NCBI GenBank assembly: GCA_003024785.1
Contig: PUQB01000060.1
Location: forward strand, 620,001 to 684,000
Length of the DNA stretch: 64,000 nt
Reading direction: 5' to 3'
DNA from: Selaginella tamariscina
Lineage: Eukaryota > Streptophyta > Lycopodiopsida > Selaginellales > Selaginellaceae
Shown here: positions 23,481 through 35,964 of the stretch, in pieces
Numbering within the stretch: the first letter of the stretch is position 1
Layout of the letters: each line of letters opens with the position of its first letter
The notes under the pieces: model-generated
Seen by the model: the letters and a program-made list of their open reading frames with translations, nothing else
Told to the model about the DNA's origin: nothing
Databases searched by the model: none
Position numbers and translations under genes: made by a program

Positions 23481-25725
23481 TGGCGTCCACCACATCCAGG
23501 CTGGCGACCATATGTTCCGGATGGTGTACCTGTGGCGGCCATTATGTCTGATGATGAGCTTCCAGATGACGCTTCTCTTGCGGTGGATCTGTTGCGGAAA
23601 ACCAGTAATCGTACGGGCGACGGAGGGATCCCGTGCGATGGAAACTCACCTCCATGTTTTTTCCGCTATGCATATCAAGGTTTGCAAGTTCCACCAAATC
23701 ATCCAGTTTTCACATTTTCTGCACGAGTGAATGATGTTTCAGTCACAGTGCTTGTGGATACAGGATCTAGTATGTCTTCCATAACTACTTCTCTGCGCAT
23801 CGGTGCTCATTACCCTTAGACGAGCAGATAAGGTCTTGCACATTTTATATGGTAATGGGCAGTCTCGTGCAGTATCACAGTACACCACTTCGACTACGCT
23901 GGTTATGGGTGCCAACTGTAAGTTTCCCTCTGGGTCTCTTAGGGTTGTCCCTTCCCAGGTCTTTGACATCATTCTGGGATGTGATTGGTTAAAGCAGTCG
24001 AAAGGTACATGTGATTTTTCACTCTCTCCTCCTGTATTACGCTTGGAGTCTGTGTCTTTGCAGTCTGTTCCTTTACGTCCAGAGAAGTTTGTTGCTGTTT
24101 GTATCACGCATACAGCTCCTTTGATTCCGGTCTTGGGGTGGTGTTCATCTCAACAGGTTCAAATGCCGGATCCGTCACCTGAGTGTCGAGCACACTGCAT
24201 CGAACAACTTAAGAAACAGTATGCAAGTTTGTTCAAATTTGATCTGTCCCAAGGTGCACGTGTGAAGACTCGACACTGTATACCCACCGGCAATGCAAAG
24301 CCTTTCAAAGTCCCGGTTCGACGCAGGTCACCAAAGGAGTTATCAGCCATGCGAACAGCTGTTACTGATATGATTGGTAAACGAGTGTGTCGTCCGTCAC
24401 GGAGTCCATGGGCATGTGAACCTCATTTGGTTCCCAAGCCTGATGGATCTCTCCGATTTTGTGTGGATTACCGACCTCTTAACGATGTTACCATCAAAGA
24501 TGTCTATCCACTTCCGAACTCTGCCGATCTATTAGATCGTTTGGGTCAGAGTCGATGGTTTACTAAGTTGGATTTGGCATCAGGATATTGGCAGGTTCCT
24601 ATGGCTGAGGAGGATATTCCAAAAACGGCCTTCCGGACACCATTTGGTCTTTACGAGTTTTTGGTCATGCCTTTTGGATTGACTTCAGCTCCTGCCACCT
24701 TTCAACGCATGATGGATGAGCTTCTTTCCGATATGCCTGATATCACTGCCGATTTTATCGACGATGTGCTCATTCATGGGTCTGGTTCTTGGGAGGATCA
24801 CATTCGTGATGTACGGCGCGTTCTTGATCGATTTCGAGAAGTTGGCCTGAAGTTGAAACTTGAAAAGTGTGTGTTTGGTTCGACCGACACCACTTACTTG
24901 GGTTACCGTATATCTCGAGAGGGTTTACAGGTGGATCCAATGAAGTTGCGAGCTGTTCGAGAGTTCCCTCGTCCCCGTACAGTACAGGAAGTCCAGCGTT
25001 TCTTGGGCACGGTGCAGTACTTGGGTCGATTCATCGATCATCTCACTGATCGAACTGCCCCTCTTCGGGAGTTAGTTCGTCCACAGGTATCTTTCAGGTG
25101 GACTCGCAGGTGTCAGCAGGCATTTGACCAGTTAAAAGAGTTCCTGACAACTCCACCATTGCTTCAATACCCAGATTTTACTCGTCCGTTCATTTTACGA
25201 GTAGATGCCTCAGATGTTGGTATTGGTGGTGTATTGATGCAAACTGATGCTGTGGATTCTTCAATTCGACACCCGGTGGCTTACATTAGTCGAGTACTCA
25301 CGCCGGCTGAGCGGAATTATTCCACTACTGAAAAAGAATGCCTTGCTGCTGTTTGGGGTTTTGAACGACTTCATGCCTACTTACATGGGAGTGAAACACT
25401 TTTGGAGTGTGATCATGCTGCTGTCACTTCCTTATTAAAACGGAAGAATTTAGTGGGTCGCGTAGCCAGATGGGCATTACGTCTCCAGGTATATAACTTT
25501 AAGGTGGTGCACAGGCCTGGGCGAACAATGGTGGATGCGGATGCACTTTCTCGAGCACCCCTCTCCGATTCCACTTTGCCTGCTCATGCAGTAGCTGCAG
25601 CATTCGGTTTGATACAAGCCCCTCAGGTATTCGATGCCGACTTACCATCCTTGGAACAGTGGCAGGATGCTCAAAAACATGAACCATGGACGAGGCAATT
25701 ACGCGATGCGTTTGCAATCCGTCTT
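23481..25725 (+). pseudogene. pol: Protease-RT-RNase H part of pol, element 2
   Basis: The protease active site LVDTGSSMS lies in a frame open to 23819. A one-base change near 23800 moves to the frame 23803-25953, which carries ILYGNG, ILGCDWL, the RT (FIDD at 24754-24765) and RNase H (VDASD, TEKECLAA, CDHAA, DADALSR). This is the longest intact reading frame in the window. The natural protein is probably a Gag-Pol continuum, since no separate pol start is evident. The frame is lost near 25720, as in element 1. Confidence 0.88.
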
Positions 25726-26920
25726 CCGAACCTCGGTTTCGACAATATCATGCTCAGTTTCGACTTCAGGATGGTTTATTGTATTTTATTGGGACAAATC
25801 CAGAGGACAGATGGCGTTTGGCTGTACCCTCTACATATGTTCCACACCTTCTTCGAGCATATCATGATTCACCTATTGTTGGAGGTCATCTTGGTCACCA
25901 ACGAGTGTTGGAGAAGCTGCGCCGATCATTTTATTGGCCAGCATGCGTGGTGATGTGATCAGGTATATTCAAAGTTGTCCCACTTGTCAAACTCGGAATT
26001 CCTCTACGACTCGGGCCATGGGGTGTTGGAATCCATCAATGTCTCTCGCCCTTTTGAGTTAATTGCAGTGGATTTAATGGGACCTTTTCCACGTTCTTCT
26101 CAAGGTAACCAGTACATCATTGTTGTATCCGATTATTTAACTCGATGGGTGGAGGTTGGTGCTCTTCCGGATGCAACTGCCATGTCAACAGCTTTGTTTC
26201 TGTTCGATAATGTGGTTTTGCAGCATTCTTGTCCAGAGCGGATGTTATCAGACAATGGCCCCGCTTTCATTGCAGAGGTATTCCGAGTGTTGTGTGAGAG
26301 GTTAGGGGTAAAACATTCATTTGCCTCTCCGTATCATCCACAAACTGATGGTTTGGTGGAGCGATTGAATCGGACCTTCAAGGGTATGATCTCGAAGTAT
26401 GTGAACTTCAATCACACGGACTGGGATTGGTATTTGCGATGTTTGAGATTTGCTTATGTAACAGGCATTCAGAGTTCGATTGGTATCTCTCCATTCAAGG
26501 CATTGTATGGATATGATCCTAAGTTGCCTAGTGAATTGGGGTTATCATCGAATCTGCCACGTGCCGAGGATGCAAAGATGTGGGCTCGACATTTGGATGC
26601 TGTTTTGCCTCTTCTGCGTGCAGAGTCTGCTGAACATCTTGGTCGAGCTCAAATGCGGCAGCAATCTTCTTACAATGCACGACATCAAATTCCACCAGAT
26701 TTTGCTGACGGTGACTTAGTCCTGGTACGTTTTCCCAAGCTGACTGCACCTGGGCTTGCAACTGGTTTATTACACAAGTGGCTTGGTCCCTACCGAGTAC
26801 TCCGAAAGGTTGGTCCTCAGGTATATCAAGTAAGTTGGTGGGATCTCATGAGGTTGAGATAGTTCACGTGGTTCGAATGAAACGGTTTGTCGTTCGAGAC
26901 TCGTTGAGTACATTTGGTCA
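25726..26920 (+). pseudogene. int: Integrase of element 2, frameshifted
   Basis: Same order and same frame breaks as in element 1 (near 25725, 25945 and 26005). The DDE core is open from 25975, with AVDLMGPF, SDNGPAF and YHPQTDGLVER. It retains the 15 bp near 26535 that element 1 lost. A private two-base loss near 26830 ends the GPY/F module early. Confidence 0.85.
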
Positions 26921-26999
26921 TACCTTAGATGGCCCAGCTCACACGGATCCAGGACCATCAGATCCATCACCATCTACACAACCGCAGAGGGGAGGATAG

Positions 27000-27202
27000 T
27001 GTAAGATACTGTATATTAGTAACGTACCGTATATACGCATGTGTATATACACACATGCGTAGTGACACATGGGTGGTGATCTGGCCCCCATGTGTCAGCG
27101 CCACGTGTCGCATGTGTGCCACGTGGCAGGAGACTCCTGTATATAAGCAGGGTTTTTGTAAACTAATATATCAGATTTTCATTTAATATATCTGCTCTTT
27201 CA
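27000..27202 (+). repeat. 3' LTR of element 2
   Basis: A 203 bp LTR, preceded by a purine run (AGAGGGGAGGATAG). Few differences from its 5' partner are visible, mostly at 22290-22300 against 27012-27022 and one 2-3 bp indel before CTCCTGTATATAAGC. Confidence 0.93.
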
Positions 27203-27734
27203 CTATCAGTCTCTCTATTGCTCTTCTCGCAGCTGCATATACAAATTGGGGCCTGATTTCTTTCACATTTCTAACTATTTTTCTTATGTTCCAGTATGAG
27301 CATAAAGGACGAGGTAAATACATTAGACTATATACATATATAATGTATATTAAGTTTATAAGTTTAAGCTATTTAATATACTACGAGTAATCTTTATAAC
27401 GTTTCTAGCTATTTTCTTATATATATTATATATAATGTAAAAAACTATATAACATTTATAAGTTCAATACTAAGCTACAACGGTCATTTGATATATATAT
27501 ATATATAATGTGTGTAAAACGCACATATTGTATATCATTCGACGATATCCAATATATATTTTAGATAAATTTACATATGCTAGAGAGAGAGGGAGGTTTG
27601 TTTTAATAACGGTTTTGATTATATTGAAGATAAGTATATACATGTAAAAGTATATCTATTCAGTATTTTTATAACTTATAATATATATCTATATATGATA
27701 AATTCTAAAGAGATACATACATTGGAACTTGAAA

Positions 27735-27797
<63 letters not shown>

Positions 27798-28712
27798 AAG
27801 TATATTGAAAGCTTATAATAATATATCAGTTTCAGATACACTTATAATCATGTCATTTAACTTAGAGCTTTGGGAACAGTAGTAAGCTTTATATAAAAAT
27901 ATCCACGATCACTCACTGGTATATAATATATTAACAATGCTACAGTTTTAAGTATAAAGTTACATGGTTAATAATGTATGTATACTTGTAAGGTTTATTA
28001 TGCTAATAGGATATAAAGTTTCACACGCATATTTACTGAAACGTATATATACATATTAATGAATATAATTAAAGTGCTTAATATGTTTAGGTATAATATA
28101 ATCTATAACATAGATATGTACACTATAAACATATAAATTATACTCCATATATGTAAACACATTTAAAAGTATGTATGTGTATAAATAAACATATACAGCA
28201 ATATTAAGTATCTTCTTAATCATATAATATAAAATATAGTTTTATTTTGCAGATTAAATCCTTTAAAAGACATTGTGAAGTTATTTTCTTTTTTGTACCA
28301 AAAGTTGCGGTTTCTTTAGTTTCTGTATATGGATATGTTGTCAAAGATTGAAGAGAGTTCGGTTCTCTAGGTATACATACGTATATACATTATGTATACA
28401 TATAGACATGCGTGAATGTATGCATATACACATATAGCATTGAATACACATAGATATATAGATGTTGATCGTATAGTAATAATGTATTTGTACATATATG
28501 TTATAATATATACTGTTGTTCTGTTGGGAGCCGCTTCCTTTCTGGGTGGTTCTTTCTCTATCTATAAACGCACATTTATTTATATACATATATTCACAAT
28601 TGCAGGCTGTTGGGGATGCATTTAATCAAGGATTTAACGAACAGCAAGCATACTTGAGAGGAATCAAAAATACTGGGGATAATTACTTGCAAAGACCTAC
28701 TTCCAGAGGTGC

Positions 28713-28760
<48 letters not shown>

Positions 28761-29340
28761 GGCGCCTGTATGTATCTTCCTATGCTCGGAATATTCTGGC
28801 CGTTCCTATGCATATACCCTCGGCATATTCTGTGCCGTGTGTGGAATATCCTTTTTATTGCATGGGAATATTCTTTAGGTCTTTCCATGCATTATTAAAC
28901 TCTTAGATCCCACATGCATGGGATTTTGCGGGATGGCCTGTATAAATAGGGATTCATGAGCATGGATTAGTGCCTGAGCAGGGAAAGACTGGTGATTGAT
29001 CCAGTGTATTTGAACTAAAACTTGGATAACGTATGGGAGTTAAACATTAACATAGACATAACCGGACTGGCTTCCCTGCATCCGTTTTTAATTGTGTGTA
29101 CATGTATGTGTTAAAAGTGTGCGCGTGTGCGTAATGTGTGTTATGTGTTAGATTGTTTGACTTATAAGGTGTGTTGTATGTGTTAATTGTGTGCGCGTGT
29201 GCGTATGTGTTATGTGGATAGGATTTCTCTTTGCAATCAACAACAACAGAAGAAGGTAAAATATCTCATCAAAATATCAGGCTTAGAATGATGAATACGG
29301 TTGGGTTATGTTAAGCAGATATAAAACGCCACAAACGGAG
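27203..29340 (+). pseudogene. Unrecognised membrane-protein gene, copy 2 (decayed)
   Basis: Paralogue of 14214-16791. Visible exons are 27203-27260, about 27295-27313, about 28252-28369, 28606-28708 and about 29319-29340. Exon 28606-28708 is intact and reads AVGDAFNQGFNEQQAYLRG followed by IKNTGDNYLQRPTSR. The exon with the first hydrophobic segment is missing, and the Gln-rich exon lost its acceptor half (29234). The final exon no longer ends in TGA. Copies 1 and 2 therefore have complementary damage. Family not recognised. Confidence 0.55.
28714..28760. repeat. (CT)n(CA)n microsatellite
   Basis: Follows the donor of exon 28606-28708. The paralogous site in unit 1 is a pure (CA)n tract. Confidence 0.9.
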
Positions 29341-29675
29341 CTTATGGAGGGTGAATTATGATTTTAATATATACATACATACATATAATGATGGCAAGAA
29401 ATTTTGTTGCTTGAGCACTTTAATATTGATAGCACTACTAATACAAAACAAAATTGAGTAGAGAAGTATATAAGTCAGTCCTTGCAAGTGGAATTTGTGG
29501 TATGAGATATTCCTTCCGACTACATTGAATATGACACTCTATTAAACGACCGCTCGTACGTGGCAACTGCATTATAATTACAAGCAGGTATATGTGTGTC
29601 TTATTAACTTGATTAATAATAAATTTGACTCAAGATTAATTTGAATAATTATCTAAAAATATTAAAGAGCCAGTT

Positions 29676-31075
29676 TTCCCCAGATATTAAACACAAATAT
29701 TATTGGTAGGAGTTTACTATTAAAAAATGTATTTAAAGTCAAAAGTCTTGTGAAAGCTCAAAATAAAAATGTGTTAAAACCCTGGCTTATATACACGAGC
29801 AAATGGTCCAGATTGAGATTAATCTAAACGATTACCAAAATCACACTACACTATTAATAATAGCCATATGCATGCAATCGCATACATGGATCTTACATTA
29901 TCCTCTCTTCTCACAAGGATGGAAGGTGTTTAGGGTTCTTTAGTAAATGGCTTAGATCCAGAGGAATATCTGAAGGAGGCACTAGTGAATTTATACGCAG
30001 TACAACTTCTTTTTAACCCCATTGCACAAAACACTTTAACCGTTGCACATGTACAATCTCTAGAGGATTGAGTTAAACGTCATGTTGAATTTTATAAACT
30101 TACAACCCTACTTGCCACAGCACTCGATATAGTCCCTTCTACTGAAGAAAGGAGACCTCTTGGGTAACCAACGTATTGTAAGTTTGGAAAAAATAAATAA
30201 ACACCAGCTCATCCACCTTATATTCCACATATAAACGATGATGAGAGTTGAGCGCTATTGTTGTCCCACTTGTATGTGGCCAGGAGCTACTAATGTTAAA
30301 GATTAAGAAGCATTTCTCTATTGGTACGAGTGGAGTCTATAGAACACTTAGGAAGCAAGAAGGTAGACCTAATTGTGTTAGTAACACTAGGTCATAACCA
30401 TAGAAGAACTTATATGGTGAAGTACTAATAGAATTATGTATTCCAGCATATCGAAGGGACAACAGATAATTATTCCAATTCGAATGTTAAAAATTCATGT
30501 ACTTCGTGATCATCTTCTTAAGAGTCTTGACGAGCTGTTCCCCCAAACCATCTGTTTAAAGCATGAATTAACAATTTTGACTTAAACCATGGTTTAAATT
30601 ATTAAAAAACCATGGTGGTTTAAATCAATAAACTTCAAACCAATTTAAATAATGATTTAAATTAAATTAAATATATAAACTTAATCTTGTAATCTTTAAT
30701 TTTATAAATACTTTTTAATTTATTCATTATATAAATTATCAATATATATATATATTTTTATTAAAAATTAAGGTTTACTATTTTGAATAATAAAAATTTA
30801 AGCCAAAAAGTTAATCCATGATTTGAGAATGATAAGTACGTGTGGTGTATCTCAAGTCGAGTGTTAAGACATGAAATACCTTAGCTATAATCATTGCCTA
30901 AAGAATTCACTCTAGACAAGAATGTTAAAAGACTACTTAATTAATGAGAAATTAGCTAACAACAAAAGCGTAAGAGCACCAACTTCCACCCAACGAGTTA
31001 AATAGTTAGAATGATAATAACATACTCGTTGCTAACAGTTGACCGCGAAAAAGGTCTATGTTAGGGGCCAAAAAA
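29676..31075 (-). mobile_element. Third old gypsy copy, truncated
   Basis: The unit flank recurs at 29676 (TTTTCCCCAGATATTA). An LTR-like start TGTGAAAGCTC appears at about 29757, followed by diverged integrase-side sequence of the same family as 8248 and 17286. It stops abruptly at about 31070, in sequence equivalent to 18405. The LTR starts at a different flank position from units 1 and 2, so it is probably an independent insertion. It contains a MITE-like insertion at 30558-30821. Confidence 0.75.
30555..30824. mobile_element. MITE-like insertion with about 28 bp inverted ends
   Basis: The host gypsy reads CCATCTGTTTGAGGATGATAAG at the paralogous site (about 18140-18160). Here an AT-rich segment of about 264 bp intervenes. 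Its left end AAAGCATGAATTAAC pairs with the reverse complement of its right end (TCATGGATTAAC), and the match continues imperfectly through TTTTGACTTAAA. TTT flanks both sides. The superfamily is not assigned. Confidence 0.65.
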
Positions 31076-33048
31076 GAGCATGGAGAAACATAGCATATAT
31101 AGAACTTTCCTACAGTGGAGGAAAATTAGTAGAAAGGTGTAATAAATAAAATCCTTTTAGTACAATAAAATTCTATGATGATAGGAAAAATCCTACGAGG
31201 GTAAGAAGGAAATAGACAGCTATGACAGTTAGAGAAGGACATGATTGGTTAGGGCAAGTAGGCCAAGAAGGGGACTAAAAAGGCTATGAAGGTTATAGTG
31301 GAGCTATGGAGAATATGGAGAGTAATGCATGAAAAAGAGAGAATTTTTAGGAGAGAAGTAAGTTGCTATCTCTTTATAATCGTTTAGTAATGCAAGTGCA
31401 TATACGATATATGATCATCCCATATATTCTTGCCTTATGAGTAAGATATCTTATATATGTTATAACATGGCAATGGCTAAAGCAAAATCTTATCCTTGAC
31501 CTTTTAAATAATTATTCTACATTTGTTTATAATGGTATTTTCTTAATTATTTTTGTATTATTCTAGGAATATTTCAATATTAAACCTTATTATTAATATT
31601 AAACTAGTATATAATATTATAATTATATATAATTATACAATAGATAAAATGATATATTTTACGTGTCATTTATAATATATTCATAATGTGTATATTAATA
31701 TTATTTTCTTAATTATTCGAATAATTATCTACATTTGTTATAATGGGATTTTCTTAATTATTTTTTAATATTCCAATATTAAACCTTATTATTAATATTA
31801 AATTAGTATATATTATTAGGACGAAATCCTCTACACTTTAACTAGGAAACGTTTTTGTGCTATAAATAGTGATTTCTGCTCACATGAAAGTTTACCCATG
31901 TTAACAAATGGCCAGCACATAGGGATTTCGCCATTGTTATGTAGAAATTCATAAAATTCTTAAGTGAGAAGTAATATATGTGTAATAGCTCTAAAAGAAA
32001 TAGAGCTTAAATGAAAAAAAAAAAGTGTGTATATATAATGATAAATGGAGCTTTGGAGGTATCATAATCTTAATTCATCTCTAACAAAAGAGAGAAGTTG
32101 CCCTTGCTGAGCAAATAAATATTGTCAATGTCATAGTTTTTACTATGACTCCTCTTTACTTTGGACATTGACTGTTGTTACTTACCGAATTATGTTGATA
32201 AGCTCTATATATAATGAGAAACAGCCCCACTTAGTACATTTAGGTGTTTAGGGTGCCCTTAAAAACTTATGAGAAACTCTAAGCTAAGGTAGCACTTACC
32301 TTCTAGAAAATTCTTATTTTCTGTGTCCCAGTTGGGTTAATGGTTAGTTTTGGTGAGTTCGGCATGTCAGATATGTTTAGAAATACCCTAGGTTTTGACA
32401 TGTTAGGTTTAGGGGTTAATGAGTCATTAATCAACTCACCAAGTATATTCCCTCTGGGAATGAGATTTCGTGCCAGCTATTAGGATCGTAGTTAGACATG
32501 TAGAAGGATCCTAGTTGTGTTTTATTTCATGGGCAAATTTAATGGGAAAAACACCAAAGAAAGTATATATGTGGAAAAACAAGAGTCGGATAGAAATTTC
32601 ATAATACGAGTCACTATCATAATACGAGTGAGTTACTACCGCAATACACTGTTTGAAGCAGAGTACGGCATACCCAGATAAGGATAAGAAGTTACAATAA
32701 CTAAATGGATGAGGCTAAGAGGTAGTTATTATAATTGCTAGTACGAGACCAAGAGTATGGGTATAAATAGACCAAATTATGACTAGAATGGATCCCGAGT
32801 ATACTATAATGATGTACTATGTGCCGTGCGGACATAATATAAGTTTCTTTTCACTTTCAATACAACTATCTCTTGCTCATCTTACTGTTTTTGGTGTATA
32901 CTATTCTTTCTCAGTACTATGATGGGATCTGCAGTACTGCTACCTAGTACATACCTTGCCATCCTTACCTTTCCCGTCCTTCTAAAGTCTAATCTGTACA
33001 CTATTTTATTACTTCTTATTCTGATAGACCTTAATACGGGTATGTCAG
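31076..33048. other. Gene-free region, possible degenerate LTR upstream of a gag
   Basis: No coding similarity was seen. TATAAATAG at about 32762 and TGGCGACCACTG at 33049-33060 could be the promoter and primer-binding region of the gypsy-type element whose Gag follows. No matching second LTR was found, so this is only a suggestion. Confidence 0.3.
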
Positions 33049-33509
33049 TGGCGACCACTGTTATGTTTTAGATTGTAGGATTTTCTTTGTTTAACATATG
33101 GCGACCATGGAGGGATGGTCGTATTAGTAGGTAATTGACAATGTGTTTGTACAATGTACTAGGATGGGTAGACCGATACCCAAAGAAGTGTTGGAGTTTG
33201 AAGAGAAATTACGGTGGAAGAAGAAATTTGAGGCTTTTCATAAGTTTAGAAGTGAGTACTTAATACGATTGGGACAATTGTCGCAGAGATGGAAGAACGC
33301 TCAACAAAGATAGCATGAGAATGGATCTGTTGCATCTAGTAGTAAATGGATTTACCGACGTATTCTTGCAGAACATCAACGATATGAAGAGATAAGGCAG
33401 AAACAGCAAAGAGAGCGCGAGGAGCGATACTTACGATGACAAGCAATAAAAGAGAAAAACAATATATGCAGCACTTTCCTTTTTTTTTTTGGTTCATACA
33501 AATCTAAAT

Positions 33510-34041
33510 ATTAACAAAGGAAAGCAAAGGGTGTACGCAAATATCGCAAACGAGACCCAATAGTACAGTTACAGGAAATACGACAAGGTCCTACGGAGGT
33601 GGTGGAAGATTACACGCGAAGGTTTCGAAGGATACACAACCACTGCAAGGTGGGAGATGTCAGTGATAAATTGTCAAGGAAATGGTATATCAATGGACTA
33701 CGGGACAACTTATAGCTTCAAGTACGACTGATAAAACCGCATAATCTAAGAGATATAATCAAAGAGGCTGAGCAAGTTGAAATACTGATACCTCCGAGAT
33801 ACGTAGATAATGGTGAACAAGAACCAAGAAGGCAATACGGGAAGGAGAACGAGATACGGGCAAGATTCAAAGTAATATTTTGTACAACATGCAAGAATGA
33901 AGGACATAATGCTTTTGAATGTAAAGTACCCAAGTGTCAGATGTGTGGAGGAATAGGTCATGAAGCAAGGCAATGTCGAAGTGCGGGATATAAACCTCAA
34001 CCAATGATTGGACGTACTGAAGGTTACCCACCACCACCATG
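33510..34041 (+). pseudogene. gag: Gypsy-type Gag fragment with two zinc knuckles
   Basis: A readable frame from about 33519 shows a capsid-like segment (TEVVEDYTRRFRRIHNHCK) and then GLRDNL followed by TAG at 33713. After the stop the same frame continues with VRLIKPHNLRDIIKEAEQVE. Two consecutive CX2CX4HX4C knuckles follow: CTTCKNEGHNAFEC (33881-33922) and CQMCGGIGHEARQC (33935-33976). The other gypsy Gags in this window have one knuckle. An earlier basic segment at 33180-33460 may be its N-terminal part in broken frames. No pol was found downstream. Confidence 0.65.
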
Positions 34042-35924
34042 ACAACACCAAGAATGCAAACCCATATGACTATCCACAATCTCAGAATGCCAACCCATAT
34101 GATTATCCACAAAAATCATATAATGGAGAATGAAGAAACGGCAATGGAAGGAGATTTCCCTGTGAATCCGGAGCATTTTATTGACAAGGCAATAATACGG
34201 AGATACCACGAAGGGACAATCTCTATTTAGGGTGACAGTAGGATAAACAGACATACACAATAAACTTATTAATATAAGATAATGCACGGCACTTCAAATT
34301 TATACATATTATAGATAAGGTACGTAACCACAAAATGCACATTAAATTAATAATTTATAATTCTATTTATAATATTTAAACTCTGTACATATGATATAAA
34401 TTCATAAATAATATTTTTAAGTCTATAGCACATAATAATATTCCAATGCGCATGAGACTTGTGATGTTATCTAGGTCTTTATCTAGGTTATGACGTTGCT
34501 TGTGAGGGGGCAAAAGGCTTTTTATGCAAACCATGTTCCATCCCCTCTGTACTAAACGAGACAGTGTTTGATATGCCTCGGCTATGAAAACCTGAAAATG
34601 AATACACACCGTGTGTATACACGTCCGTATGTGTGTGCTTTTATATATATTTTTTTGCAAGCAACAGTAACTGCCCGTGGTGAGAAACCTCCATAACTTG
34701 TGTATATTTAATTTATATAGATGCTTTTCCCTTTCTCGTCCATATGAGTGATTATTAGCATTAATGTAAATGGACACACACACAATTCTATATTAGTATG
34801 CATTGGAATTTTAATATTAATGCATTAAGACTAAGGACATTTATGGTTCATTAGCTATGTAAATGTAAGAACAGTTTCACAGTTTAAATAGCTTTAATAT
34901 TGTACTATTGTAAAATCTAAATTATAAATATATGAATCTATAATATTTAAACTGGTTGTCATGTACATTGAAATTTCAAATTAATAAATAAATTTTTTAG
35001 TTTTTAGTTTTTACTATTCTTTTAAGATAATACGATTGGTTAGCTAAAATTCATTCAAACAAGTTTTATTAAGTATAATGACTGGAGGTTTTTCAAGACT
35101 TAATCAATTTCATATTTATTTCAAAATTTGATTCTAGAAAATCATAAATTTTGATTTCTGTATTATGAAAAGATCTAAGTACATTACCTCTTTAACACCA
35201 GAGGAGAAGCTGATAAAAAGTATAACACTTAATCTGATAAGTATTTAAATGCTAGATGCTATTTACGAATGATAAATTATTATTATAAAAATTCATTATA
35301 AATTATACTCCTATCTATGATAAAGAATATATAGAACTTCAAGGACCAAGGAAAATTATTTTATTGTTACCTTAGTTAACACTGTTTAGAAAAAATTTAA
35401 ATTATTAAAACAATAAAATACTGAATATTTCTATTGAATATAATTGAAGAAATGATGTATTTATTATTTTAAATATGCAATATACAAGAGAAATATATCA
35501 TTTTTTCAATATGCAATATACAAGCATGTTACTTCTCACATAATACAAATTAAAATTTAAAATATGGTTTTATTTTAATGGGAATCATCTGGGCTTCTGT
35601 TTCATTATATATTAAAAAATAAAAGAAAAAACTAGCTTAAATAAATTAAAAATGTGACATAAAATTTTAAAAACATATTAACTCAATGGTTATTGTATAA
35701 AATTTGATCTTTTTAAGTTGATGACAAATTGGACTTTCTACCTGGTAAGAATCACGCACCCTAGAACATACGTAATATGTACTTACTGGTGTTGGTGTGT
35801 TGGTGTGTGTGTGTGCGCGCGCGCGTGTGCGTTGCGTGCACATTCGTGGACTTGAAAGTATAAAGATGCTCAACATGATGGTATTCGTCTATAGTGTGCA
35901 GGAAGGTGTTTACTCTCTCTCTCT

Positions 35925-35964
<40 letters not shown>

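Larger units (their letters stand above)
22275..27202 (+). mobile_element. Ty3/gypsy LTR retrotransposon, element 2
   Basis: Nearly identical to element 1, with LTRs at 22275-22478 and 27000-27202. It is inserted in an exon of the decayed gene: CTTGCTA precedes the 5' LTR, and CTATCAGTCTC follows the 3' LTR, where copy 1 reads GCTTGCTACAGTCTC. The target duplication is therefore short (CTA or CTAT) or imperfect. Element 2 keeps a continuous frame from the zinc knuckle through the protease DTG, which element 1 lost. It has its own breaks near 23406, 23800 and 26830. The frame breaks after the capsid and around the integrase zinc region are shared with element 1. Confidence 0.95.

Noticed and set aside
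28709..28906. ORF beginning with a Leu-Ser run
   Set aside because: It is a reading of the (CT)n(CA)n intronic microsatellite and adjoining intron.
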